In this document: positions 52,199 through 60,909 of the stretch, piece by piece
Layout: every line of letters begins with the position of its first letter
How positions within the stretch are numbered: position 1 is the stretch's first letter
From: Pseudomonas azotoformans
GTDB lineage: Bacteria; Pseudomonadota; Gammaproteobacteria; Pseudomonadales; Pseudomonadaceae
NCBI RefSeq assembly: GCF_001579805.1
Contig: NZ_CP014546.1
Span: 4,464,001 to 4,528,000 of the forward strand
Direction: 5' to 3'
DNA: 64,000 nt
Translations under genes and position numbers: made by a program
The notes under the pieces: generated by a model
The model's database searches: none
Told to the model about the DNA's origin: nothing
The model's input: only the letters and a program-made list of their open reading frames with translations

Positions 52199-53626
52199 CT
52201 ATTTCGTGACGTCCGGGTCCTGCATCACTTTGAGGGTCGAGGACTCCGGATCAAATTCATCTTCTTCCAGCTCTATGAACTCTTCCGGCAGGAAAATGTT
52301 CAGCAGGATTGCACAGAAAGCCCCCACGGTGATCGGCGACTCGAAGATGTTGTGCAGCGCCTTGGGCAGGTCGCGCAGCACTTCCGGCACGGCGGCAACG
52401 CCCAGGCCCATGCCCAGGGAGATCGCCACGATCAGCACGTTGCGTCGATGCAGGCCGGCTTCGGCGAGGATCTTGATGCCTGCGACGGCCACGGTGCCGA
52501 ACATGATCAGGGTCGCGCCACCCAGTACCGGCTTGGGCATCAGTTGCAACACCGCGCCGATCATCGGGAACAACCCCAGCAGCACCAAGAGGCCTGCGAT
52601 GAAGTACGCCACGTAGCGGCTGGCCACGCCGGTCAACTGGATCACGCCGTTGTTCTGGGCAAAAGTCACCATTGGCAGGCTGTTGAAAGTGGCCGCCATC
52701 GCTGAGTTGAGGCCGTCGGCGAGCAGGCCCGACTTGATGCGCTTGATATACAGCGGGCCCTTGACCGGCTGCTGGGAAATCATCGAGTTGGCGGTCAAGT
52801 CACCGGCCGCTTCCAACGGCGAAATCAGGAAGATCACCGCCACCGGGATAAACGCCACCCAGTCGAACGAAAACCCGTATTTGAACGGCACCGGCACGCT
52901 GATCAACGGCACGTGCGGCAACGCCGCCATGTCTACGCGGCCGATCATCCAGGCCACCACAAAGCCCAGGGTCAAGCCGATGACGATGGAGCCCAGGCGC
53001 AGGAAAGGGTTGCTGAAGCGGTTGAGGACGACGATGGTCAGCAGCACCAAGGCCGCGAGGCCCATGTTGGCGGCCGCGCCGAGGTCCTGGGCGCCATAGC
53101 CGCCGGCCATGTCGGTGACCGCGACCTTGATCAGTGACAAGCCCATCAGGGTAATGATGGTGCCGGTGACCACCGGGGTGATCAGCATGCGCAGCTTGCC
53201 GATGAACTGGCTCAGCACCACCTCGATAAACGCGGCGAAAAAGCAGATACCAAAGATCGTCGAGAGAATCTCATCGGTGCCGCCACCACGCGCCTTGACC
53301 ATGAAACCCGCGCTGAGGATCACGCTGATAAACGAAAAACTGGTGCCCTGCAGGCACAACAGCCCGGAACCGATCGGGCCGAACTTGCGTGCCTGCACAA
53401 AGGTGCCGAGCCCCGACACAAACAGCGCCATGCTCACCAGATACGGCACTTCGCTTTCCAGGCCCAGCACGCCGCCGACGATCAGCGTGGGCGTGATGAT
53501 CCCGACAAAACTCGCCAGCACATGCTGCAGCGCGGCAAAAATCGCGGCGGTGAAGTGGGGGCGGTCTTCCAGGCCGTAGATCAGGTCGGATTTATAGCGC
53601 GGGCGGGGGGCTTGAGCGTCAGACAA
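52199..53626 (-). CDS. NCS2-family purine (xanthine-type) permease
   Basis: A 475-residue inner-membrane symporter with about fourteen helices. TM1 QHVLASFVG and the motif QNNGVIQLTGVASRYV are signatures of the xanthine/uric acid subfamily (XanP/UacT-like); the SPLEAAGDLTA segment carries the conserved Glu of TM8. The protein ends with an acidic tail (EEFIELEEDEFDPE). Typically takes up xanthine, urate or uracil with protons. No purine-degradation gene is adjacent in the window. Start ATG at 53626. Confidence 0.88.
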   Translation of the reverse strand: MSDAQAPRPRYKSDLIYGLEDRPHFTAAIFAALQHVLASFVGIITPTLIVGGVLGLESEVPYLVSMALFVSGLGTFVQARKFGPIGSGLLCLQGTSFSFISVILSAGFMVKARGGGTDEILSTIFGICFFAAFIEVVLSQFIGKLRMLITPVVTGTIITLMGLSLIKVAVTDMAGGYGAQDLGAAANMGLAALVLLTIVVLNRFSNPFLRLGSIVIGLTLGFVVAWMIGRVDMAALPHVPLISVPVPFKYGFSFDWVAFIPVAVIFLISPLEAAGDLTANSMISQQPVKGPLYIKRIKSGLLADGLNSAMAATFNSLPMVTFAQNNGVIQLTGVASRYVAYFIAGLLVLLGLFPMIGAVLQLMPKPVLGGATLIMFGTVAVAGIKILAEAGLHRRNVLIVAISLGMGLGVAAVPEVLRDLPKALHNIFESPITVGAFCAILLNIFLPEEFIELEEDEFDPESSTLKVMQDPDVTK

Positions 53627-53861
53627 AATACGGGCTCGGGTCAGAAAATGGAGGCGCAGGATGCCAGAAACTGCCGGTCGTCAGAAGTGTAAAAAAATAT
53701 TTATGGAGGACCTGTGGGAAACCCCAGGCCCTGCCGATATCGAGGATAGGCCCACATACCAACGATAACAGTGGTGACCAAAGGTCAGAACGGCGCGTTG
53801 ACGCCGACTGATCGTTTCGCGGCAGGGACGCTCGCAAACACTACTTCTGAGAGCTCCCCCT

Positions 53862-55487
53862 ATGTCCCTCCGTCAACTGAATATTGCCCCACGAGCGTTT
53901 CTCGGTTTCGCGTTCATTGCATTGTTAGTGATTCTATTGGGGGTGTTTGCGGTCAACCGTATGACGCAGATCCGGCAGTCTTCGGTGGACATGAGTGCCA
54001 ACCAGGTGCCCAGCGTGACGTCGCTGGGCGTTATCACGGAAAACGTACTGCGCCTGCGTATCCTGTCGTTCCGTGTGTTGATCAACCGTGAGCCTGCCAG
54101 CCTGCAAGAAGCCGAAACGCGCATGGGCGTGCTCGCCGACAAGGTCAAGACGGCCCAGGCCACGTACGCTGCGCTGCCGGCCGGCCCGGAGGAGACTGCG
54201 CTTTACAAGACGTTTGTGGTCACCCTGGACAACTACTTCAAGGCTCAGGCCGACATGCTGGCACTGTCCAGGCAGGGCAACCTGGATGGCATGCGTGCCT
54301 TGATCAACACGCGCATCAAGGACGGCACTGACCAGATGGGCGAGCAGTTGAATAAGCTCATCGCCATCAACGCGGCGGATGCCAAGACCGCCGACGCTGA
54401 AGCCGGGCAAAGTTACGACGGCGCCATCACGGGCGTGATTGCGGTCTCTGTCGCTGCCGCGCTGCTGACCGTGCTGTTGGCGTGGTTGTTGACGCGCAGC
54501 ATCGTCACGCCGCTGCGCAAAGCCGTGGAAGTCGCAGAAACCATCGCCAGCGGTAACCTGAGCAAAACTATCGAAGACGACGGCAAGGACGAACCCGCCC
54601 GCCTGCTCGGCGCCCTGGCCGCGATGCAGGCCAACCTGCGCCAGACCATCCAGCACATCGCCGGCTCCGCGACGCAGCTGGCTTCGGCGGCGGAAGAGTT
54701 AAGCGCGGTCACCGAAGAAGCTTCCAAAGGCTTGCAACAACAGAACAACGAAATCGACCAGGCCGCTACGGCGGTCAACGAGATGACGGCGGCGGTGGAA
54801 GAAGTGGCGCGCAACGCGGTCTCCACCTCTGAGGCCTCGACCCAGTCCAACCAGGCCGCCCGCGAAGGCCGCGACCGCGTGGTGGAAACCGTCGGTGCGA
54901 TTCAGACCATGACGCAGGACGTACAAAACACCGCCGCGATGATCGAAGGCCTGGCCACCCAAGGCCGCGATATCGGCAAAGTGCTGGACGTGATTCGCGC
55001 GATTGCCGAACAGACCAACCTGCTGGCGCTCAACGCCGCCATCGAGGCGGCGCGTGCCGGTGAAGCCGGGCGTGGCTTTGCGGTGGTGGCCGATGAGGTG
55101 CGTGCGCTGGCCCATCGCACCGCGCAGTCGACCCAGGAGATCGAGAAAATGGTCGCCGGCATCCAGAACGGCACCGGTGAAGCCGTGCAATCGATGCAGC
55201 AGAGCAACCAGCGCACCCAGGACACCCTGGAAATGGCCCGCGCCGCCGGGGTAGCCCTGGAGCAGATCACCCAATCCATCAGCCTGATCAACGAACGCAA
55301 CCTCGTCATCGCCAGCGCCTCGGAAGAACAGGCCCAAGTCTCCCGCGAAGTGGACCGCAACCTCGTCAACATCCGCGACCTGGCGACCCAGTCGGCGGCG
55401 GGTGCCAACCAGACCAGCGCGGCCAGCCATGAACTGTCGCGCCTGGCGGTGGATTTGAATGGGATGGTGGCGCGGTTCGTTATCTGA
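53862..55487 (+). CDS. Methyl-accepting chemotaxis protein
   Basis: A 541-residue receptor. TM1 at about 11-30 ([20 protein letters not shown]), periplasmic four-helix-bundle sensor (about 31-188), TM2 about 190-212 ([19 protein letters not shown]), HAMP ([26 protein letters not shown]), and the signalling domain with the hairpin [35 protein letters not shown] near residue 380-415. Ends MVARFVI without a CheR tether pentapeptide. Ligand is unknown. Single gene; a REP element separates it from the convergent kguD. Confidence 0.93.
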   Translation: MSLRQLNIAPRAFLGFAFIALLVILLGVFAVNRMTQIRQSSVDMSANQVPSVTSLGVITENVLRLRILSFRVLINREPASLQEAETRMGVLADKVKTAQATYAALPAGPEETALYKTFVVTLDNYFKAQADMLALSRQGNLDGMRALINTRIKDGTDQMGEQLNKLIAINAADAKTADAEAGQSYDGAITGVIAVSVAAALLTVLLAWLLTRSIVTPLRKAVEVAETIASGNLSKTIEDDGKDEPARLLGALAAMQANLRQTIQHIAGSATQLASAAEELSAVTEEASKGLQQQNNEIDQAATAVNEMTAAVEEVARNAVSTSEASTQSNQAAREGRDRVVETVGAIQTMTQDVQNTAAMIEGLATQGRDIGKVLDVIRAIAEQTNLLALNAAIEAARAGEAGRGFAVVADEVRALAHRTAQSTQEIEKMVAGIQNGTGEAVQSMQQSNQRTQDTLEMARAAGVALEQITQSISLINERNLVIASASEEQAQVSREVDRNLVNIRDLATQSAAGANQTSAASHELSRLAVDLNGMVARFVI

Positions 55488-55508
55488 ATGCGTCAGGAAC
55501 CTGCACTT

Positions 55509-55554
55509 TGTGGTGAGCGGGCTTGCCCCGCGCGAGGCAAGCTCGCTCACCACA
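55509..55554. repeat. REP element between convergent genes
   Basis: TGTGGTGAGCGGGCTTGCC and GGCAAGCTCGCTCACCACA form an almost perfect 19-base hairpin with an 8-base loop. It is the classic P. fluorescens REP sequence and serves as the shared terminator region of the chemotaxis receptor and kguD. Confidence 0.8.
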
Positions 55555-55560
55555 GTAGAA

Positions 55561-56538
55561 TCAGTGTTTCCAGGCGGCCGCATTCACCAAGTTTTTTGGT
55601 CGCTCACCTGCCAACGCCTGCAACAGATTATCCACCGCACATTTGGCCATGGCCTCCCGCGTCTCATGGGTGGCCGAACCGATATGCGGCGTCGCGACGA
55701 CATTGTTCAAACGCAACAACGGCGAGCCGTGATCCAGCGGCTCCTTCTCAAACACATCCAACCCCGCCGCCCGAATGGTGCGTTGTTGCAGCGCTTCCAC
55801 CAGCGCTGCTTCATCCACCACTTTGCCCCGCGAAATGTTGATGAAGATCGTCTCCGGCCCCATCAGCGCGAACTGTTCGGCGCCAATCAATTTCTCGGTT
55901 TCAGCGGTGAGCGGCAAGGTCAGGCAAACAAAGTCGGCCTGTTGCAGCAAGTCGTTCAGGCTGCGGAATTGTGCACCAAAACGCGCTTCCACTGCCGGCT
56001 TGGGCGAATGGCTGTGATAGATCACCGGCATGCCAAAGCCAAAATGCCCACGCTGGGCCAGCGCTTCGCCAATGCGGCCCATGCCGATGATGCCCAGGGT
56101 CTTGCCATGCACGTCGCTGCCGAAATGCGCCGGGCCGATGTTTTTGTTCCACTGGCCGGCACGCACCATGTCGGCCAGTTCCACCACACGCCGCGCGGTG
56201 GCGAGGATCAGCGCAAAACCGGTGTCGGCGGTGGTTTCAGTGAGTACGTCGGGGGTGTTGCTGAGCAGGATACCGCGCGCGGTCAGGTAGTCGATGTCAT
56301 AGTTGTCGACGCCAACCGACACGCTGGCCACGGCTTGCAACTGCGGCGCCAGGTCGAGCAGCTTGGCGTCCAGGCGCAGGCTGGCGCCCAGCAGGCCGTG
56401 GGCGCCGGGCAGGGCGTCGCGCAGCTTGGCCACGCCAGTATCGTCGAGTGCTTCGATCAGCGTGACATCGGCCTGTTCATGCAGGCGGGCCATCAGCGGC
56501 GCAGAGAGTTTCTTGTACAACACGACAGACTTTTTCAT
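55561..56538 (-). CDS. kguD: 2-ketogluconate-6-phosphate reductase KguD (D-2-hydroxyacid dehydrogenase)
   Basis: A 325-residue NAD(P)-dependent D-isomer-specific 2-hydroxyacid dehydrogenase. It has GKTLGIIGMGRIGEALAQR (nucleotide fold, about residues 140-165), Arg in FINISRGKVVDEAAL, and the Glu/His pair in GLDVFEKEPL...TPHIGSATHETREAM. In the kgu pathway it reduces 2-keto-6-phosphogluconate to 6-phosphogluconate, feeding Entner-Doudoroff. ATGA overlap with kguT upstream fixes the start. Last gene of the operon. Confidence 0.92.
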   Translation of the reverse strand: MKKSVVLYKKLSAPLMARLHEQADVTLIEALDDTGVAKLRDALPGAHGLLGASLRLDAKLLDLAPQLQAVASVSVGVDNYDIDYLTARGILLSNTPDVLTETTADTGFALILATARRVVELADMVRAGQWNKNIGPAHFGSDVHGKTLGIIGMGRIGEALAQRGHFGFGMPVIYHSHSPKPAVEARFGAQFRSLNDLLQQADFVCLTLPLTAETEKLIGAEQFALMGPETIFINISRGKVVDEAALVEALQQRTIRAAGLDVFEKEPLDHGSPLLRLNNVVATPHIGSATHETREAMAKCAVDNLLQALAGERPKNLVNAAAWKH

Positions 56539-57827
56539 GCGGTCTTTACCTTCAATTCCAGGTGGGGCACCGGCGTGCGATCACTTGCGCCGGGCTTGAG
56601 AAAAATCGTCAGCACCACTGACAGCAGCAACGCGCCGCTCATCAGCAAGTACGAAGCGCCGGGCGAACCGGTGCTGCTATTGAGGTAGCCCACCAGGTAC
56701 GAGCCGCCGAATGAACCCAGGGCGCCCATGCTGTTTATCAGCGCCATGGCACCCCCGGCGACGTTGGCCGGTAGGATCTCCGGGACAATCGCAAAAAACG
56801 GACCGTAGGGCGCGTACATGCAGGCCCCGGCGATCACCAGTAAGGTGTAGGACCACCAGAAGTGTTCGGCACCGAGCATGTAGGACGCATAGAAAGCAAT
56901 CGAGGCAATCAGCAACGGCGGCCACACGAAACGTTTGCGCTTTTGCAGCTTGTCCGAGCCCCAGGACACCACCAGCATGCCAATCACCGCCGCCAGGTAG
57001 GGCAGCGCCGACAACCAGCCGGCCTCGACCATGTCCATCTGCAAGCCTTGCTTGAGGATCGACGGCAGCCACAGCACAAAGCCGTACACGCCAATGCTCC
57101 AGCAGAAAAATTGCAGGGCCAGGATGATCACTTTGGGCGAACGGAACGCCTCGGCGTAGTTCTTCACCGCCTTGATCCCGACTTGCTCGGCGGCCAGCGC
57201 GGTTTCCAGATCCTGTTTCTCGGAGTCGCTCAGCCACTTGGCATCCTTTGGACGCTCATCGGCCAGCTTCCACCAGATAAACGCCCACAGCACCGCCGGC
57301 AGGCCTTCGATGATAAACATCCAGCGCCAGCTGAAATGCTGCACCAGGTAGCCCGACACCACCGACATCCACAGCATGGTCACCGGGTTGCCGAGGATCA
57401 GGAAGGTATTGGCGCGCGAGCGTTCGGCACGGGTGAACCAGTGGCACAGGTACACCAGCATCGCCGGCATCACGGCGGCTTCGACCACGCCGAGCATGAA
57501 GCGGATCACGATCAGCATGTAGGCGTTGGACACCACGCCGGTCAGGGTGGCGAGGCCGCCCCACAGGATCAGGCTGACGAAAATCAGCTTCTTGACGCTG
57601 CGCTTTTGCGCGTAGATCGCCCCCGGCACCTGGAAGAAAAAGTAACCGAGGAAAAACAGCGCGCCCAGCAATGACGACATGCCGGGGGTGATCATCAGGT
57701 CTTCGGCCATCCCGGAGGCAGCGGCGAAGCCGTAGTTGGCGCGGTCCAGGTACGCCAGGCTGTAGGTGATAAAAACGATGGGCATGATGTACCACCAACG
57801 GCGGGTGGCGAGTTTCACGGTGTCCAT
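56535..57827 (-). CDS. kguT: 2-ketogluconate transporter KguT (MFS)
   Basis: A 430-residue major facilitator with twelve helices, anion:cation symporter branch. Motif LSYLDRANYGFAAA near the start and the central loop ending in KDAKWLSDSEKQDLETALAAEQ are typical of the GudP/ExuT-like sugar-acid group. Genomic position between kguK and kguD fixes the role as 2-ketogluconate uptake. Start ATG at 57827, 45 bases after kguK. Confidence 0.93.
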   Translation of the reverse strand: MDTVKLATRRWWYIMPIVFITYSLAYLDRANYGFAAASGMAEDLMITPGMSSLLGALFFLGYFFFQVPGAIYAQKRSVKKLIFVSLILWGGLATLTGVVSNAYMLIVIRFMLGVVEAAVMPAMLVYLCHWFTRAERSRANTFLILGNPVTMLWMSVVSGYLVQHFSWRWMFIIEGLPAVLWAFIWWKLADERPKDAKWLSDSEKQDLETALAAEQVGIKAVKNYAEAFRSPKVIILALQFFCWSIGVYGFVLWLPSILKQGLQMDMVEAGWLSALPYLAAVIGMLVVSWGSDKLQKRKRFVWPPLLIASIAFYASYMLGAEHFWWSYTLLVIAGACMYAPYGPFFAIVPEILPANVAGGAMALINSMGALGSFGGSYLVGYLNSSTGSPGASYLLMSGALLLSVVLTIFLKPGASDRTPVPHLELKVKTA

Positions 57828-57872
57828 GGGGTTGCTCCTGAGCTTGTTGTAGTTGTGGCAACAGGTAGTGGG

Positions 57873-58814
57873 TTAGGCAACGGATCGAATGGGTAACTCT
57901 GAGCGGGCGGGCAGGCCTTCCATGTCGCCACGGCTTTGCACGGCGCGGCTGCCGATCCAGTTGCCGCGCTGTACCGCCTCGGGAAAGCTGAGGTTTTCCA
58001 GCAGGGCGCTGATCATGCCCACGGCAAAACCGTCACCGGCTCCGACCGTGTCCACGACTTTGTCCACGCGCACGGCGGCAACAAAGCCCTGGTCCAGGTG
58101 AGTGCGGTAGTAGGCGCCGTCCGGGCCGAGCTTGATTGCCACGGCTTCGGCGCCCTGGTCCAGATAGAACGCGGCAATATCGGCCGGGTCATCGAAACCG
58201 GTGAGCAGACGGCCTTCGCCCAGGCCCGGCAGAACCCAATCGGCGAGCCCTGCGAGGGCGTTGATTTCGCGGATCATCGTCTGTTGGTTGGCCCACAACG
58301 ACGGGCGCAGGTTGGGGTCGAACGACACGCTGCGCCCAGCTTTGCGCATTTGCGTCATCAGCTCGACGGACAACTCGCGTGTGGCCTCGGACAACGCGGG
58401 CGGAATCCCGGTGGCATGCAGATGGCGGGCTTGCAGCAACGCAGGACTGATGGCCGCGATGGACAAGTGACTGGCCGCCGAGCCCTTGCGGAAGTACTCC
58501 ACCTGGGGATCATCACCGGCTTCTTCGCGGGACTTGAATTGAAAACCGGTGGGATGCAGCGGGTCGACCGCCACATGCCGGCAATCCAGGCCTTCCTGGG
58601 TCAAGGTGTCGACCACAAAGCGCCCGAGGGAATCGTTGCCCACCCGACTCAACCACGCCACGTTGAAGCCCAGGCGCGATAGGCCGATGGCGACGTTACT
58701 GTCGGCCCCCGCGATGCGTTTATGGAACTGAGCCACCTGGGCCAAGTCGCCGGTTTGCTCGGCGACAAACATCGCCATGGTTTCACCAAACGAGAGGATA
58801 TCGATCTCAGACAT
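57873..58814 (-). CDS. kguK: 2-dehydro-D-gluconate kinase KguK (PfkB family)
   Basis: A 313-residue ribokinase/PfkB-type kinase. Starts MSEIDILSFGETMAMFVAEQ; contains GGxxxN-equivalent GADSNVAIGLSRLG, the PfkB signature 2 around VDTVGAGDGFAVGMISALLE with the catalytic Asp. ATG 58814 overlaps the kguE stop (58807) by eight bases; longer upstream frame lies inside kguE. Phosphorylates 2-ketogluconate to the 6-phosphate. Confidence 0.92.
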   Translation of the reverse strand: MSEIDILSFGETMAMFVAEQTGDLAQVAQFHKRIAGADSNVAIGLSRLGFNVAWLSRVGNDSLGRFVVDTLTQEGLDCRHVAVDPLHPTGFQFKSREEAGDDPQVEYFRKGSAASHLSIAAISPALLQARHLHATGIPPALSEATRELSVELMTQMRKAGRSVSFDPNLRPSLWANQQTMIREINALAGLADWVLPGLGEGRLLTGFDDPADIAAFYLDQGAEAVAIKLGPDGAYYRTHLDQGFVAAVRVDKVVDTVGAGDGFAVGMISALLENLSFPEAVQRGNWIGSRAVQSRGDMEGLPARSELPIRSVA

Positions 58815-59589
58815 GAGCGTGCTCCGCATGAGGTTGGCCCAGCAGGGCGAGGGCGGTGACCTGCTGGGCGGTGATTGCGACCAGGTCATCGCCTTGCAGC
58901 GGAAATTCCACGGCCCGGCTAATACCTGGAGTCATGTGCTTGAGCAGTTGTTCCCACAAATGCAGGTCGGTGGCGCCAGGCGGCAGGGCGACCAGCTTGC
59001 CATCGGCGCGCCGGGCCACGGCCTTGCAGTGCAGGTAATCCACATGCCGGCCCAGCAGGCGTGCGGCGGTGAGGGCGGACTGGTCCTGCCACTGCCAGTT
59101 GCCGATATCGAAGGTCATCTTGACCGGCAGGCCCAGGCGTTCCACTTCGGTGAAGAAACGCTGTATCGGTTCGATGCGGCCGCCATGCAGGGTCTGATCG
59201 TTCTCTACCAGCAGCCGAACCGAGTGGCGGTTGAGCAGGGCGTGCAGGCTTTCCAGGTCGTTGGTGTCGGTGAAGTAACCGAGGGAGACTTTCAGCCAGC
59301 GTGAACCGAACGCCTGCGCCCTATCCAGGGTGGCCGCGAGTTCAGCATTCGCTTGGGCGCGGCCGGCGACCCACAGTTCCAGGGGCGATGAGAACACCGA
59401 TTCCAGGTGCTGTTGCGCCGCGGCCTGGGCCAGTTCGGTGGGCTGTTCGTCGGTTAAAAGCTCTTCGCGCCATTCGATGCGCTGGGCGCCGGCGGCGGCT
59501 AGGACCTTGACGAAACTCAATTGCCCCTGCTGGCGTACCAAGTCGGCGCCGTAGCTGGAAAGGCTGATGGAGACGGGGTATTTATGCAT
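58807..59589 (-). CDS. kguE: KguE, sugar phosphate isomerase/epimerase-like protein
   Basis: A 260-residue TIM-barrel protein of the xylose isomerase-like (AP_endonuc_2) superfamily, with IEWREELL, LKVSLGYFTD, LLVENDQTL, KMTFDIGNWQWQ and DYLHCKAV containing metal-binding Glu, Asp and His. First gene of the kgu operon; a PtxS operator lies 14-27 bases before its ATG. Its precise step in ketogluconate use is not settled. Confidence 0.9.
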   Translation of the reverse strand: MHKYPVSISLSSYGADLVRQQGQLSFVKVLAAAGAQRIEWREELLTDEQPTELAQAAAQQHLESVFSSPLELWVAGRAQANAELAATLDRAQAFGSRWLKVSLGYFTDTNDLESLHALLNRHSVRLLVENDQTLHGGRIEPIQRFFTEVERLGLPVKMTFDIGNWQWQDQSALTAARLLGRHVDYLHCKAVARRADGKLVALPPGATDLHLWEQLLKHMTPGISRAVEFPLQGDDLVAITAQQVTALALLGQPHAEHAHV

Positions 59590-59602
59590 TGTTGTTTACC
59601 TC

Positions 59603-59616
59603 TGAAACCGGTTTCA
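59603..59616. promoter_or_regulatory. PtxS operator upstream of kguE
   Basis: Perfect palindrome TGAAACCGGTTTCA, known as the PtxS recognition sequence in Pseudomonas. It lies between ptxS (end 59631) and kguE (start 59589). PtxS bound here blocks the kgu promoter until 2-ketogluconate releases it. Confidence 0.9.
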
Positions 59617-59630
59617 TTTTTAAGCGAAAA

Positions 59631-60650
59631 TCAAAGCTGTGGGAGCTGTGTTGAGCCTCGGATAATCAGTTGGGGCAAGAAATCCAGGGTACGCGTCGGC
59701 TCGGTGTCGCCGCGCAAGCGCTTGAGCAGGCAGTCGAACGCCGAGGCGCCAATGGCGTCGGTGGGTTGGGCGAGGGCGGTGATGCCGCTGCCCACCAATG
59801 GATACCAATCCAGGTCATCCAGGGCGATCAGGCCTACGTCATCGAACAGGTTGCAGCCCAGATTCTTCAGCACACGGGTGCAGGCCAGCGCTGCGACGCC
59901 GTTGGCACAGAACAGTGCCTTGGGGCCAGGTTTTGCGAGAAAGGTTTGCAGGTGTTGTTGCAGCGCGTCATCCAACTCCAGCACGGCACCGGTCAATTTC
60001 GGACGGTTGGCAATCTCAGCCTTGAAGCTCTCCAGGCGCTCCAGGCGCGAACTGGTGCCATCGGTGGCTTCGCTCACCAGCAGCACATCGCGATAACCCT
60101 GTTGCTCCAAGTGCTCCACCGCCATGCGCACGGCTGCCGGGTTATCCAACCCCACCAGATCGCTGTGCAGCGGCTCGACTTTGCGGTCCACCAGCACCAG
60201 GGGCATTTCCCGTTGCAGTTCCAGCAGTTGGTCGAGGTGATGGCCGAGGGTGTTCACGATCAGCCCTTCGATGTTGTACGAACGCAGGGCCGCCAGATGC
60301 TGACGCTCTTGTTCGTCATCGCGGTCGGTGTTGCACACCACCAGGCTGTAACCGTGTTGGCGGCAGGCGGTTTCGACACCGTGCATCACGGCAATGGAAT
60401 AGGGGTTGCGGATATCGGCCACCAGCATGCCGATCAGGCGCGTGCGGCCACGCTTGAGACCACGGGCCATCTGGTTGGGGCGGTAGCCGAGTTGTTTGAT
60501 GGCTTGCTCGATGCGCAAGGCGATGGCATCGGAGAGCAGGGCGCGGTCGTCGCCGATAAAGCGTGACACGCTGGCCTTGGAGACACCGGCGCGTTCGGCG
60601 ACGTCGAGCATGGTGACGCGGCTGCGCTGGGCGGCGGAAAATGGGGTCAT
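59631..60650 (-). CDS. ptxS: LacI-family repressor PtxS
   Basis: A 339-residue LacI/GalR regulator. N-terminal HTH RVTMLDVAERAGVSKASVSRFIGDD, hinge LGYRPNQMARGLKRGRT, and a periplasmic-binding-like sensor domain (LIGMLVADIRNPYSIAVMHGVE..., PDDVGLIALDD-type VGLIALDDLDWYPLVGSGITAL). ATG 60650 preceded by AAAGG. Same strand and just upstream of kguE; represses itself and the kgu operon and responds to 2-ketogluconate. Confidence 0.95.
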   Translation of the reverse strand: MTPFSAAQRSRVTMLDVAERAGVSKASVSRFIGDDRALLSDAIALRIEQAIKQLGYRPNQMARGLKRGRTRLIGMLVADIRNPYSIAVMHGVETACRQHGYSLVVCNTDRDDEQERQHLAALRSYNIEGLIVNTLGHHLDQLLELQREMPLVLVDRKVEPLHSDLVGLDNPAAVRMAVEHLEQQGYRDVLLVSEATDGTSSRLERLESFKAEIANRPKLTGAVLELDDALQQHLQTFLAKPGPKALFCANGVAALACTRVLKNLGCNLFDDVGLIALDDLDWYPLVGSGITALAQPTDAIGASAFDCLLKRLRGDTEPTRTLDFLPQLIIRGSTQLPQL

Positions 60651-60693
60651 GAGACGAGCCTTTCTTATTGGAATAGACGACTGGCGCACTATC

Positions 60694-60707
60694 TGAAACC
60701 GGTTTCA
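60694..60707. promoter_or_regulatory. PtxS operator upstream of ptxS
   Basis: Second perfect TGAAACCGGTTTCA, 44 bases before the ptxS start codon; suited to autoregulation. The gene at 60910 is divergent, so PtxS could in principle affect it as well. Confidence 0.9.
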
Positions 60708-60909
60708 GAAGACACCATGCAGCCTGAATCGTCAAGAAAAAACCGTGAGAGTCTCCCGTCCAATGGGTCGTAGAACGACCAACGGTCCACCTTACCTGTG
60801 AATTCTGACAGTTTCGGATGCATCAAATTGAGTATTTAATTTCTTCAATAGTCGACCAGTAGTTCCGTCGTTGCTGGTTCTTTCTCGTTGCAGCGTTGAG
60901 GAAGTTGTT